A stretch of DNA of 64,000 nucleotides from Falsiruegeria litorea R37 (GTDB lineage: Bacteria > Pseudomonadota > Alphaproteobacteria > Rhodobacterales > Rhodobacteraceae), in NCBI RefSeq assembly GCF_900172225.1, contig NZ_FWFO01000001.1, positions 124,001 to 188,000 of the forward strand. The letters are read 5' to 3'. The notes beneath the pieces are model-generated. The model was given only the letters and a program-made list of their open reading frames with translations, was not told the DNA's origin and made no database searches. Below, in pieces: positions 1-9,124 of the stretch; position 1 is the first letter of the stretch; every line of letters begins with the position of its first letter. The translations under genes and the position numbers were made by a program.

Positions 1-1
1 C

Positions 2-586
2 GGCAACCCGGTGTTTTCCGGCCACACGCCCAACCGCGCGGTGCGACGCAAGATGCAGGTGGTTTTCCAAGACCCATTCGGCAGCTTCAACCCACGCCAC
101 AAAGTGGACCGGTTGATCACCGAGCCGTTCTACCTGCTCGATACCCCACCCCGAGGAGCGGAACGCAGCGATCGCATTGCCGAGATGCTGACAGCCGTCG
201 GCCTGTCCCCAGATGATGCCGGGAAATACATCCACGAATTTTCTGGCGGCCAGCGGCAACGCATCGCCATCGCGCGCGCGCTGATCATCCGGCCCGAGTT
301 GATCCTGTTTGACGAGGCGGTCTCGGCTTTGGATGTCTCGGTGCGTGCGCAAATCCTCGATCTGTTGGCTGAACTGTGTGAGGCCTATGAATTGACTTAC
401 TTGTTCATCAGCCACGATCTGAACGTGGTGCGCACGATCACGGACCGGGTGATGGTCATGCAAGCAGGCAAGATTGTCGAACAAGGCGACACCGAGCGGG
501 TGTTTACCGACCCTCAGCACCCCTATACCGAGGCGCTTTTGGCTGCCGCCCCACGCTTGCCCAAGATCACACAAGGGGTTGCATGA
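2..586 (+). CDS. Peptide-type ABC transporter ATP-binding protein (5' truncated)
   Basis: C-terminal part of the ATPase subunit of an ABC importer of the oligopeptide/dipeptide class (DppF/OppF type). The reading frame is already open at base 2, so the start and the Walker A loop lie before the window. Visible in order are the Q-loop region (VFQDPFGSFNP), the signature SGGQRQRIAIARAL, Walker B (LILFDEAVSALD), the H-loop FISHDLN and the HPYTEALLAAAP tail usual in peptide-type ATPases. By family it powers uptake at the inner membrane with two permeases and a periplasmic binding protein, none of which is in the window. It is followed after 57 bp by an aldehyde dehydrogenase on the same strand, so the substrate may be an amine or small peptide fed to that enzyme; this link is inference. 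Confidence 0.9.
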   Translation, partial: GNPVFSGHTPNRAVRRKMQVVFQDPFGSFNPRHKVDRLITEPFYLLDTPPRGAERSDRIAEMLTAVGLSPDDAGKYIHEFSGGQRQRIAIARALIIRPELILFDEAVSALDVSVRAQILDLLAELCEAYELTYLFISHDLNVVRTITDRVMVMQAGKIVEQGDTERVFTDPQHPYTEALLAAAPRLPKITQGVA

Positions 587-643
587 TTGCGCAACTCGCG
601 CCCTACTCGCGCACGACATATTTCAAAACAATTGGAGCCCGCC

Positions 644-2095
644 ATGACCACCGATCTCTGGTTTGATCCGACACTGTGCCTGATTGGTGGCGAATGGCGC
701 CCGGCCACCTCGGGGCGGACGTTGCCATTGGTGAACCCCTCGGACGGGTCCGAGATCTGCCAGATCGCACGGGGCGAGACCGCAGATATCGATGCAGCCG
801 TTGAGGCGGCTCAGGCCGCTTTGGACGGTGAATGGGGGCGGATGCCTGCATTCGAGCGCGGTCGTCTTCTGACCCGGCTGGGACAACTGGTTCTGGATAA
901 GGTCGACGAATTGGCGGCCATCGAGGCCGCCGATGTAGGAAAACCGCTGACCCAAGCCCGTGCCGATGCCGTGGCGCTTGCACGGTATTGCGAGTTCTAC
1001 GGCGGGGCGGCAGACAAGATCCATGGCGAAACGATCCCTTATCTGGATGGCTATACCGTCTATTCCTTGCGCGAACCGCATGGTGTGACCGGCCATATCG
1101 TGCCTTGGAACTATCCCATGCAGATCATCGGGCGTTCTGTCGGGGCGGCTTTGACAATGGGAAACGCCGCTGTTCTGAAACCGGCGGAAGAAGCCTGTCT
1201 GACCGCATTGGCCTTTGCCGATCTGGCGGTACAGGCCGGTTTCCCCGCTGGTTCCCTGAACGTCGTTCCGGGTATCGGGGCAGAGGCGGGCGCGGCACTG
1301 TCGGCGCATCCCGGCATCCACCACATCTCGTTCACCGGGTCGGTGGCGACCGGGGCCCTGGTGCAGCAGGCGGCGGGCAAGAACGTGGTGCCTGTGACGC
1401 TGGAGTTGGGCGGCAAATCCCCGCAACTGGTGTTTGACGACGCCGATTTGGACGCGGCCCTGCCATTTCTGGTCAACGCTGGTATTCAAAACGCTGGTCA
1501 GACCTGCTCTGCCTCATCTCGAATTCTCGTACAGCGCGGCGTGTATGAGACGGTCAAATCCCGCATGGCCGAGGCCTATGGAGCACTTACCGTCGGCCCA
1601 GCGTGCGATGACCTGCGGGTTGGTCCGCTGATCTCGAACCGGCAAAAAGAGATTGTGACCGGTTTCCTCGACAAAGGTGCGGATCTGACCATCGCGGGCC
1701 AGGGTGTCCTTGTCGATCATGCGCCCGACACTGGCGCCTATGTCCGTCCCACGCTCTTTGCTGATGTGCCCGCCGACCACACGCTGGCGCGGGACGAAAT
1801 CTTTGGCCCTGTGCAGGTGCTGATCCCGTTCGACACCGAAGAAGAGGCCGTGCGCATCGCCAACTCCACCGACTATGGCCTGGTCGCCAGCATCTGGTCC
1901 CGCGACGGTGCCCGTCAGATGCGGTTGGCAAAACAGCTGCATGCGGGGCAAGTGTTCATCAACAACTACGGCGCGGGTGGCGGCGTCGAACTGCCCTTTG
2001 GCGGGGTAGGCAAATCCGGTCATGGGCGCGAAAAAGGGTTCGAGGCGCTTTATGGGTTTTCGCAACTGAAGACCGTCGCGGCCTATCATGGCTGA
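644..2095 (+). CDS. NAD(P)-dependent aldehyde dehydrogenase
   Basis: Cytoplasmic aldehyde dehydrogenase of 483 residues, a normal length for the superfamily; it oxidises an aldehyde to the acid with NAD(P). Motifs: PWNYP (153-157) in the cofactor domain, FTGS (230-233), the general-base glutamate E254 in VTLELGGKSP, and the catalytic cysteine C288 in NAGQTCSASS. The start at ATG 644 was chosen because TTGGAG sits at 632-637 at normal spacing; the frame extends upstream to a TTG at 587 with no ribosome site. It resembles betaine-aldehyde or aminobutyraldehyde dehydrogenases, but the substrate cannot be fixed from sequence. It lies between a peptide-type ABC ATPase and a DMT exporter, overlapping the latter by 8 bp, so the three probably form one transcript. 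Confidence 0.9.
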   Translation: MTTDLWFDPTLCLIGGEWRPATSGRTLPLVNPSDGSEICQIARGETADIDAAVEAAQAALDGEWGRMPAFERGRLLTRLGQLVLDKVDELAAIEAADVGKPLTQARADAVALARYCEFYGGAADKIHGETIPYLDGYTVYSLREPHGVTGHIVPWNYPMQIIGRSVGAALTMGNAAVLKPAEEACLTALAFADLAVQAGFPAGSLNVVPGIGAEAGAALSAHPGIHHISFTGSVATGALVQQAAGKNVVPVTLELGGKSPQLVFDDADLDAALPFLVNAGIQNAGQTCSASSRILVQRGVYETVKSRMAEAYGALTVGPACDDLRVGPLISNRQKEIVTGFLDKGADLTIAGQGVLVDHAPDTGAYVRPTLFADVPADHTLARDEIFGPVQVLIPFDTEEEAVRIANSTDYGLVASIWSRDGARQMRLAKQLHAGQVFINNYGAGGGVELPFGGVGKSGHGREKGFEALYGFSQLKTVAAYHG

Positions 2096-3008
2096 GCATG
2101 CGGCCACGCCGTCGGCTACATCAAAACATCAGGATAACCTGATCCTTGCGATTGCCTTGTCGCTGTTGGCGCTGACCCTGTTCGACATCATGGGATTGAT
2201 CATCAAATATTTGTCGCCGCGCTATTCGGCGGCCGAGCTGTCCGCCTATCGCAACTTCTTTGGCATCTTTCCCAGCGTGATCGCCCTCTGGTCCTCGCCC
2301 AATTGGCGTAAATCCGGCCGACCCTGGCGCATGCGTCAATGGAAGCTGGGACTGATGCGCGGTGTGATCGTGACCTTTGCCCAGTTTTGTTTCTACTACT
2401 CTCTGGGTGTCATGGCCTTTGCCACGGCCACGACGATTTCGTACTCAAACGCCATTTTCATGACTGCGCTCGCCGTGCCAATGCTGGGCGAAAAAGTGGG
2501 CATGATCCGGTGGTTTGCCGTGCTCTTAGGGTTTGTCGGCGTGGTTTTGGTCATGAACCCCTTAGGCGAAGACTTTGGGCTGGATGCGATGGCCCCTCTG
2601 GCAGCCGCGTTTTTCTATGCCCTGACCGGAGTGACGGCTCGCCAGATGGACCCCGATGTGCCGTCACCCTTGATCAATCTATATTCAGTCGTGGCCGCCC
2701 TGTTCGGGGCCTTCGCATTGGCGCTGTTTGCTGGCGGGTTTTCCCCGATCGCCAGCACCCAGGATCTGCTTTGGATCGTGGCCATGGGGATGTTTGGCGG
2801 CACCGCGGTGCTGTGTCTGGTCATCTCTTACCGGATGACAGAACAAAGCAACCTGGCCCCGTTCAGCTATTTCGGCATCCCGATTGCCTTTGTTGCAGGC
2901 TGGTTGGTGTTCGACGAGGCACCATGGAGCGACCTGTTTCCGGGCGCACTCCTGATTGTCTCTGGTGGGCTTTTGGTAATTTGGCGCGAGCGGCGACTGA
3001 GGCGCTAA
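2088..3008 (+). CDS. DMT/EamA family transporter
   Basis: Inner-membrane protein of 306 residues made almost entirely of hydrophobic helices, about ten in two repeats, as in the drug/metabolite transporter (EamA, RhaT-like) family. The second repeat begins near residue 160 (PLAAAFFYALTGVTARQM). A short charged N-terminus precedes the first helix. The ATG at 2088 lies inside the end of the aldehyde dehydrogenase gene (8 bp overlap), which suggests translational coupling. By family it exports or imports a small metabolite; the substrate is unknown. Its 3' end overlaps the convergent pncB gene by 4 bp. Confidence 0.88.
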   Translation: MAEHAATPSATSKHQDNLILAIALSLLALTLFDIMGLIIKYLSPRYSAAELSAYRNFFGIFPSVIALWSSPNWRKSGRPWRMRQWKLGLMRGVIVTFAQFCFYYSLGVMAFATATTISYSNAIFMTALAVPMLGEKVGMIRWFAVLLGFVGVVLVMNPLGEDFGLDAMAPLAAAFFYALTGVTARQMDPDVPSPLINLYSVVAALFGAFALALFAGGFSPIASTQDLLWIVAMGMFGGTAVLCLVISYRMTEQSNLAPFSYFGIPIAFVAGWLVFDEAPWSDLFPGALLIVSGGLLVIWRERRLRR

Positions 3009-4294
3009 ACCACCACCTCGATCGCCTCTTGTTCGCCAACGCCAAACACGCGTTTGTATCTTTCGATCTGGTCCTTTGGACCCATCGCCTTTTCGGGATT
3101 GTCCGACAGTTTGACCGTCGGATTACCGTTGGCTGAGACCGCCTTGCAGACCAGCGAGAACGGCGCCAAGCCGTCATCGGGCACGAACCCGCGAAAGTCA
3201 TTGGTGAGCAATGTGCCCCACCCAAACGAGGCATTGACCCGTCCCGCAAACTGCTTGTGTAGCTCGGCGATCTTATCGACATCCAAGCCATCCGAGAAGA
3301 TCACGCGTTTGGTTGTCGGATCTTCGCCGCGCGCCTTCCACCAGTCGATTGCAACCTCGGCACCCGAAGCCGGGTCACCGCTGTCGATACGAATACCGGT
3401 CCAACCTGCCAGCCAATCCGGTGCGCGATCCAGAAATCCCTTGGTGCCATAGGTGTCGGGCAGAATGATCCGCAGGTTGCCCTCGTGTTCGTCATGCCAG
3501 TCGCTGAGAACATCGTAAGGGGCCTGTGCCAGTTCCGCGTCGTCCCGGGCCAGCGCGGAATAGACCATCGGCAGCTCGTGCGCGTTTGTACCAATCGCCT
3601 CGACCTCGCGCCGCATGGCGATCAGGCAGTTCGAGGTGCCGGTAAAGCTGCTGCCCAGCCCCTCCATCATGGCCTGGACACACCAGTCCTGCCACAAGAA
3701 GCTGTGGCGGCGGCGGGTGCCGAAGTCGGCGATGCTCAAACCCTGAATGCCCCGCAAGCGCTCGATCTTTTCCCAGACGCGGGTCATCGCGCGGGCATAA
3801 AGCACTTGGAGTTCGAACCGGCGCATGTCGTTGATTACCGCGCGAGAACGCAGCTCCATCAACACCGCCAAGGCGGGGATTTCCCACAGCATGACTTCGT
3901 GCCACTTGCCCTCGAACGTCAGCTCATACTGATCGCCCTTTCGTTCCAGGTGGTAGGGCGGCAATTGCAGACCCTCGAACCATTCCATGAAATCGGGGCG
4001 GAACATCTGGCGCTTGCCATAGAAGGTGTTGCCGCGCAGCCAGGTGCTTTCGCCACGACTCAACCGCAATGACCGAATGTGATCCAACTGCTCGCGCAGC
4101 TCTCCCTCGTCGATCAGATCGGCCAGCGGGATATGGGTCGAGCGGTTGATCAGCGAAAAGGTCACATCCGTGTCCGGACGGTTGCGGAACACCGATTGGC
4201 ACATCAGAAGTTTGTAGAAATCGGTATCAATCAACGAGCGGACGATCGGGTCGATCTTCCACTTGTGATTATAGACGCGTGTAGCAATGTCCAC
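3005..4294 (-). CDS. pncB: Nicotinate phosphoribosyltransferase
   Basis: Converts nicotinate and PRPP to nicotinate mononucleotide with ATP, the entry step of the Preiss-Handler NAD salvage pathway, in the cytoplasm. The 429-residue protein has the family N-terminus SLIDTDFYKLLMCQ, the FGTRRRHSF motif near residue 190 (with the histidine that is phosphorylated in the family), and the IRIDSGDP and FSDGLD phosphate-binding segments. The start is a GTG at 4294 with AGGA a few bases upstream. It is the last of three same-strand genes: nicotinamidase (6652-7245), hybrid histidine kinase (4357-6576) and pncB, with gaps of 75 and 62 bp. Nicotinamidase supplies its substrate, so the grouping is functional. 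Confidence 0.95.
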   Translation of the reverse strand: MDIATRVYNHKWKIDPIVRSLIDTDFYKLLMCQSVFRNRPDTDVTFSLINRSTHIPLADLIDEGELREQLDHIRSLRLSRGESTWLRGNTFYGKRQMFRPDFMEWFEGLQLPPYHLERKGDQYELTFEGKWHEVMLWEIPALAVLMELRSRAVINDMRRFELQVLYARAMTRVWEKIERLRGIQGLSIADFGTRRRHSFLWQDWCVQAMMEGLGSSFTGTSNCLIAMRREVEAIGTNAHELPMVYSALARDDAELAQAPYDVLSDWHDEHEGNLRIILPDTYGTKGFLDRAPDWLAGWTGIRIDSGDPASGAEVAIDWWKARGEDPTTKRVIFSDGLDVDKIAELHKQFAGRVNASFGWGTLLTNDFRGFVPDDGLAPFSLVCKAVSANGNPTVKLSDNPEKAMGPKDQIERYKRVFGVGEQEAIEVVV

Positions 4295-4356
4295 GGGCAG
4301 TCCTCGTCGTTTGACTTCAGCATGGATACGCCACGTTCACCGGCAACGCAATTTGA

Positions 4357-6576
4357 TTACGTTGGCGCCTTGTCGTCATTCAATTGCGCCAACATGCAAG
4401 CCAGCAGATCGGCGCGGCGGACCGGCTTGCTGAGAAAGTCGTTCATCCCAGCCTGACGGCAGGCAGCTTTGTCGCTGTCAAATGCGTTTGCTGTCAGTGC
4501 GACGATGGCGGGTTGCTTGCCGGCCATTTTGCGTATGTGTCGAGTGGCTTCGATGCCCCCCATCACCGGCATCGACATATCCATGAAAATCAGGTCTGGC
4601 GGATTGTCAGAAACGCAATCAACGGCCTGTTGCCCATCGTGAGCAAAAGTCAGGTCAATGGGAGTATCGGCCAGAAATTTGCGCATCAGCAGGCGGTTGA
4701 CCTTGTTGTCTTCGGCCACGAGCACGCGTTTTCCCGTCAGGCTATCAAAATCCCGTTCGCAAGCGGAGATTGCGCCAATCTCTTGCTGTTCTCTCTCTTT
4801 GACCGCTGCCACAGGTAATTCGACGCTAAACCGGGACCCGGCCCCCTCGCTGGATTCGGCGCGGATCTCTCCGCCCATGATTTGAACCAGCTCTTGTGAA
4901 ATCGTCAGTCCAAGACCGGTCCCCCCATAAAGGCGGGTGGTCGCTGCGTCAGCTTGTGAAAACCGTTCGAAAATGCGCTGGATCTTGTCCGGCGGGATAC
5001 CAATCCCTGTGTCAATCACATCGAACCTGAGCAAATGTCCGTCGCCCCAGCGGCTGGCTGACAGTTCCACTGTAACCCCACCTGTTTCAGTGAATTTGAT
5101 CGCGTTTCCGATCAGGTTGATCAGAATTTGCCGTAGTCGTCCGTCATCTGCATGAACCTTGTTTGGCAAGGGACCCGACACATCAAGTGTGAGGGTCAGT
5201 CCCTTGTCCAATGCTTGTGGGCGCAGCAAGCGGAGTGTTTCTTGAAAACAGCGATCGAGATCGAAGTCAACAAGGCTCAGAACTACTTTTTTCGCATCAA
5301 TTTTCGACAGATCGAGAATGTCATTGATGATGGTCAGCAGGGCACGCGCTGAGCTGCGGATGGTGTCGGTGTAGTCTTGTTGATCCTGGGTCAGAGGTGT
5401 GTCCAGCAAAAGCTCGGTCATGCCGATCACGCCATTCATGGGGGTGCGGATCTCGTGGCTCATGGTGGCGAGAAACTCGGCCTTGGCGCGCGCACCTTCG
5501 ACTGCAGCCTCACGGGCAGCCGCCATCTCACGAGCATGTATCTTGGCCTGAGTGATATCGCGTTCGACGGCCACGGCCACCTCGACCTGGCCGTTGTCAT
5601 CCAGGACTGGAACCAGGTTGGTTTCGACCCAGATTGCCCGGCCATCCTTTGTGGTGTTCAGGATTTCGCCGCGATAGGGTTGCCCGCTCAAAATGGCGTC
5701 TCGGATTTCCTTGATCGTTTTTGGGTCAGTGTCCGCAGAGTTGAGCAATTCACCTGGGCTGTGCCCGACGGCCTCTTCCGGGGCGTAGCCGGTTATTCGA
5801 CTGAACGCGTCATTGACCCACAGGATTTCACCCTTGGGGCCGGACACGATCACACTGTCGTTTGCGTTGCGCGCTACCAAAGACAGCCTGTCTGCCTCTT
5901 TCCGGCTGTTGACCAACTCGCGTCCTTTTTCCGTAAGTTCGAACATCGACCGCTTGTGGCGATGAAACCCACTGACTACGAATTGCAAAAACAGCACGAC
6001 CATGTAGGCGAGCATGAACGCGCCCGCCACATTCATCATCAAGTCTGAACCAAACACTTTGCTGGTGAGCATGTCATAGGCCAAAAGGCCAATAGCCGTT
6101 GCGCCATAAACACTGAGCCGAGCCACCGCTGCCGGACGGTGAAACGGCAGAACCAATCCTGCGTTGATCGCGGCGCCTGCCAAAAAAGCCGCTGAAAACA
6201 GGGGCGACAACCCGGTCACGGGTCCTGTCCACGCCAAGATTACACAGATGGATATGGTTGCGGCCTGAAACCCTGCTGTCAGTGTGCTGACAAGACGCAA
6301 TTGGGGAAATGGCACACCTTGGGCAATCCACCGGTCCGCGTTCCGCAGGTAGAGACAGTCGACAGCTTCACCCAGCAGGGCAATGCACATGGTCAGCGCG
6401 CCCACCCATGGGCTGTTCATGGTGCCCAGGACCACGCCACCGATCAATGTCATGATTTGACGCGCAGAAAAATTCGCCACCCGCCCGCGCGCGTATCGAA
6501 TTAGCAACCCCCTGCGGCTGTATTGTCGCTCGTACGCGGCCAAGCGACCCACGTCTGACGAGGCATTCTCAGGCAT
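4357..6576 (-). CDS. Hybrid sensor histidine kinase with membrane N-terminus, PAS and receiver domains
   Basis: Membrane-bound two-component sensor of 739 residues. About five to six hydrophobic segments fill residues 40-205. A PAS domain follows (about 233-345: [20 protein letters not shown]), then a HisKA domain with the phospho-accepting H374 in [13 protein letters not shown], a HATPase domain with N-box ([11 protein letters not shown]), G1 (DTGIGIP) and G2 (GGTGLGL) motifs, and a C-terminal receiver domain with the phospho-aspartate in LIFMDMSMP near residue 667. It has no separate output domain, so it should pass phosphate to an Hpt protein or another regulator elsewhere. It sits between pncA and pncB on the same strand with short gaps, an unusual place for a kinase; the signal it senses is not readable. 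Confidence 0.93.
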   Translation of the reverse strand: MPENASSDVGRLAAYERQYSRRGLLIRYARGRVANFSARQIMTLIGGVVLGTMNSPWVGALTMCIALLGEAVDCLYLRNADRWIAQGVPFPQLRLVSTLTAGFQAATISICVILAWTGPVTGLSPLFSAAFLAGAAINAGLVLPFHRPAAVARLSVYGATAIGLLAYDMLTSKVFGSDLMMNVAGAFMLAYMVVLFLQFVVSGFHRHKRSMFELTEKGRELVNSRKEADRLSLVARNANDSVIVSGPKGEILWVNDAFSRITGYAPEEAVGHSPGELLNSADTDPKTIKEIRDAILSGQPYRGEILNTTKDGRAIWVETNLVPVLDDNGQVEVAVAVERDITQAKIHAREMAAAREAAVEGARAKAEFLATMSHEIRTPMNGVIGMTELLLDTPLTQDQQDYTDTIRSSARALLTIINDILDLSKIDAKKVVLSLVDFDLDRCFQETLRLLRPQALDKGLTLTLDVSGPLPNKVHADDGRLRQILINLIGNAIKFTETGGVTVELSASRWGDGHLLRFDVIDTGIGIPPDKIQRIFERFSQADAATTRLYGGTGLGLTISQELVQIMGGEIRAESSEGAGSRFSVELPVAAVKEREQQEIGAISACERDFDSLTGKRVLVAEDNKVNRLLMRKFLADTPIDLTFAHDGQQAVDCVSDNPPDLIFMDMSMPVMGGIEATRHIRKMAGKQPAIVALTANAFDSDKAACRQAGMNDFLSKPVRRADLLACMLAQLNDDKAPT

Positions 6577-6651
6577 GACCGGCCCTTAGAACAATGATCA
6601 CCATTGTCCGAAGCGTAACGGTCCGTCGGTTAAGAAATTACAACTTTTGCC

Positions 6652-7245
6652 TCAGGTCAGTCTCACGCCTGCATTCTGCATGGCAGTTTCGGCAGCCACC
6701 AGAGAGCCATCCATGTCGATGGCTCGGCAGTGGAGGCGATCAACAGTAACCTGAAACCCAAGACGAGCCGCATCGACGGCCGAGAAATGAACGCAGAAAT
6801 CCAACGCCAATCCCACCATAACAAGGTCCGTTATCCCGCGTGTTTTCAGATACCCTTCGAGCCCCGTCGGCGTAACCTGATCATTTTCGAAGAACGCCGA
6901 ATAGCTGTCGATACCTGCCCGAAACCCCTTGCGAATGATCATATCGCCAGACGTGTCCAGCCCGGGGTGAAACGCGGCCCCTTTTGTGCCCTGAATACAG
7001 TGATCCGGCCATAGAACCTGAGGGCCATAAGGCATTTCGGTCATTTCAAACGGGGACTTGCCTTGATGCGAGCTGGCAAAGGACGAGTGCCCCGATGGAT
7101 GCCAGTCCTGCGTCAGGATCACCGCATCGAAATCCGCCATCATGGCGTTTATCCCAGACACGATCTGATCCCCCTGGGCCACGGCAAGCGCGCCGCCCGG
7201 GCAAAAATCGTTCTGCACATCAATGACGATCAGCGCGTTGCTCAT
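6652..7245 (-). CDS. pncA: Nicotinamidase / pyrazinamidase
   Basis: Isochorismatase-like hydrolase of 197 residues that deamidates nicotinamide to nicotinate in NAD salvage. Catalytic triad positions are visible: the aspartate of DVQNDFCPGG, the lysine of IIRKGF, and the cysteine of GLALDFCVHFSAVDAA. The metal-binding residues appear in LTQDWHPSGHSSFASSH. The start ATG at 7245 has GGGAGAG about 5 bp upstream; a longer frame to 7272 has no such support. It is first in the pncA - kinase - pncB series, so nicotinate is made and used by neighbouring genes. Confidence 0.94.
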   Translation of the reverse strand: MSNALIVIDVQNDFCPGGALAVAQGDQIVSGINAMMADFDAVILTQDWHPSGHSSFASSHQGKSPFEMTEMPYGPQVLWPDHCIQGTKGAAFHPGLDTSGDMIIRKGFRAGIDSYSAFFENDQVTPTGLEGYLKTRGITDLVMVGLALDFCVHFSAVDAARLGFQVTVDRLHCRAIDMDGSLVAAETAMQNAGVRLT

Positions 7246-7418
7246 TCCCGCTCTCCCTTGGTCTCTGATCACGGGTGTAACCCGCTGACAGTGCTTTGCA
7301 AACCACTCATGATCTGGTGAAAACCGAATAACATGTCTGTAATTTGCAAGTTTTGCTCATGGAAATAAGGTGTTTCGGCCCCTTGCACACAATGGAACAT
7401 GGTTCTAAGGCCCGTCAT

Positions 7419-8336
7419 ATGTACACGATTGCAGCACTCTATCACTTCACCCGATTCCCTGATCCGGCAGCCATCAAGCCGACGCTTCTTGAGCTGTGCC
7501 AAGCCAAGGGTGTCAAAGGTACGTTGCTTTTGGCGCAAGAGGGGATCAACGGTACGATCGCGGGGCCTCGGGCAGGTATTGACGCGGTTTTGGCGCACGT
7601 GCGGGCTTTGCCTGGTTGCGCAGGTCTGGAATGGAAAGAGGCCACAAGCGACCACCCTCCCTTCGGAAAGATGAAGGTGCGGCTGAAGAAAGAAATCGTG
7701 ACCATGGGCCAACCCGATGTCGATCCAGTGGCGCGCGTGGGTCATTATGTCGAGCCCGAAGACTGGAACAACCTGATCCGCTCGGACGACGTGGTGGTGA
7801 TTGATACCCGCAACGACTACGAGGTCGAGATTGGCACGTTCGAGGGGGCTATCGACCCCAAGACGACCAGCTTCGGTGAATTCCCGGCCTGGTGGGAGGA
7901 GAACAAGGATCGCTTTCACAACAAACGTGTGGCCATGTTTTGCACGGGCGGCATTCGCTGTGAAAAATCGACGAATTTCCTGCTGGGGCAAGGGGTTCAG
8001 GATGTCTATCACCTAAAGGGTGGTATTCTGCGCTATCTTGAAGAGACGCCAGCAGAAGACAGCACCTGGGAGGGTGAGTGTTTTGTCTTCGACAACCGTG
8101 TGTCGGTGGGGCACGGGTTGGTTGAAGGGCCGCACGCCTTGTGCCACGGCTGCCGCCGACCGATCCTGCCCGAAGACATGAAACGCCCGGAATACGAACA
8201 CGGCGTATCGTGCCACCGCTGCGTGGATGAAACCTCGGAAGCGGACAAAAATCGGTTTCGCGAACGACAAAAACAGATCGTGCTGTCGCGAGCCCGTGGC
8301 GAAGAGCATCTTGGCACCACACCGCAAACAAAGTGA
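7419..8336 (+). CDS. trhO: tRNA uridine(34) hydroxylase, rhodanese-like (TrhO/UPF0176)
   Basis: Protein of 305 residues matching the UPF0176 family, whose E. coli member (YceA/TrhO) makes 5-hydroxyuridine at position 34 of tRNAs with O2. An acylphosphatase-like N-terminal domain (TLLLAQEGINGTIAG, 35-49) is followed by a rhodanese domain with DTRNDYE (129-135) and the active-site loop FCTGGIRCEKST with Cys175. The C-terminus has a cysteine/histidine-rich patch (CHGCRRP, CHRCVDE) typical of the longer members. The start ATG at 7419 is preceded by CTAAGG; the upstream extension to 7344 would add a low-complexity leader. It stands alone, divergent from pncA. Confidence 0.92.
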   Translation: MYTIAALYHFTRFPDPAAIKPTLLELCQAKGVKGTLLLAQEGINGTIAGPRAGIDAVLAHVRALPGCAGLEWKEATSDHPPFGKMKVRLKKEIVTMGQPDVDPVARVGHYVEPEDWNNLIRSDDVVVIDTRNDYEVEIGTFEGAIDPKTTSFGEFPAWWEENKDRFHNKRVAMFCTGGIRCEKSTNFLLGQGVQDVYHLKGGILRYLEETPAEDSTWEGECFVFDNRVSVGHGLVEGPHALCHGCRRPILPEDMKRPEYEHGVSCHRCVDETSEADKNRFRERQKQIVLSRARGEEHLGTTPQTK

Positions 8337-8608
8337 GCGTCTGCCGAACGTAACTTAAGGTGAGGGGGAAGCTCCCGCGCCCGCGCGATCCTGACTTTGT
8401 CAGCACCGCTGGCGGCCTTGGGTGTCGCGCCGCGCAAAGCGCGGCGCCCGGCCCAACGGGAGGAGATGTCCCGCAAGGGGCATTGACGACGGGCGGGAGC
8501 GATCCCCCCCCGACGTGCAGAGGATCACCAATAATTCGACATTCTCTCACCTGAGCAAAAGCGTTATGTTTCAAGGCGAAAGCAGAGTGGGCCGATGGGA
8601 TAGGGAAA
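8337..8608. repeat. Intergenic stretch with GC-rich palindromic repeat (copy 1)
   Basis: No gene is seen here. At 8427-8447 there is a perfect hairpin, GCGCCGCGC, loop AAA, GCGCGGCGC, followed by CCGGCCCAAC to 8457. The same 19-base block, in the opposite orientation, occurs at 46961-46979 with its own matching arm, so this is a dispersed repeat and not a gene-specific terminator. A second inverted, GC-rich stretch (CCGCCC-type runs) surrounds 8490-8510. It may end transcription of the upstream hydroxylase gene, but no T-run follows. Confidence 0.6.
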
Positions 8609-9124
8609 ATGACAGAGCCGGAAATGAACCTTGAATGGTGGCGCTCGACTTTGATTGGGTCGCTCGGGCTGATGGTTGTCAGTTCAGTGGCCTTCTACGC
8701 TCTGTCCCACCTGCATGAAGACACCGCAGGCAACACCATCGGCACCTGGGCTATTATCGGGCTCACGGTCTGGATGATCTCGCAGATTTGGGTCTACGCC
8801 ACCCGCATCAAATCCCCACACCATCAGCTGTTGCTGATGGGAGTGTCCTTCATTCAGGTCGTGCCATTTCTGTTTGCTGCCGTCTATGGCTCGTTCGGGT
8901 ACTACGACCTCTGCGTTGTGGGTGCAAAGAACGCGGCCGATGTGCTCTATTTCTCGTACGTCACCTTCACGACGGTCGGGTTCGGAGATCTGCACCCAAA
9001 GGGCGTTTGCCGTGGCGTCGCCGTGGCAGAGGCCGTAACTGGCTACATCCTGCTAGGCCTGTTCGTGTCCGCGGCTGTGGGGATTTATTCCCACCGCGCA
9101 CAGCGCCGTTTCAACCGCGACTGA
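8609..9124 (+). CDS. Two-helix potassium channel family protein
   Basis: Small membrane protein of 171 residues with about four hydrophobic segments (14-34, 45-65, 75-95, 135-165). The selectivity filter TTVGFGD at residues 121-127 is the K+ channel signature, preceded by a pore helix (YFSYVTF). Family knowledge (Ion_trans_2) predicts a tetrameric K+ channel in the inner membrane. No TrkA-N/RCK domain is attached, so gating by a ligand is not evident. The ATG at 8609 follows AGGGAAA at close spacing. Its end overlaps the convergent DUF1513 gene by 14 bp. Confidence 0.87.
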   Translation: MTEPEMNLEWWRSTLIGSLGLMVVSSVAFYALSHLHEDTAGNTIGTWAIIGLTVWMISQIWVYATRIKSPHHQLLLMGVSFIQVVPFLFAAVYGSFGYYDLCVVGAKNAADVLYFSYVTFTTVGFGDLHPKGVCRGVAVAEAVTGYILLGLFVSAAVGIYSHRAQRRFNRD

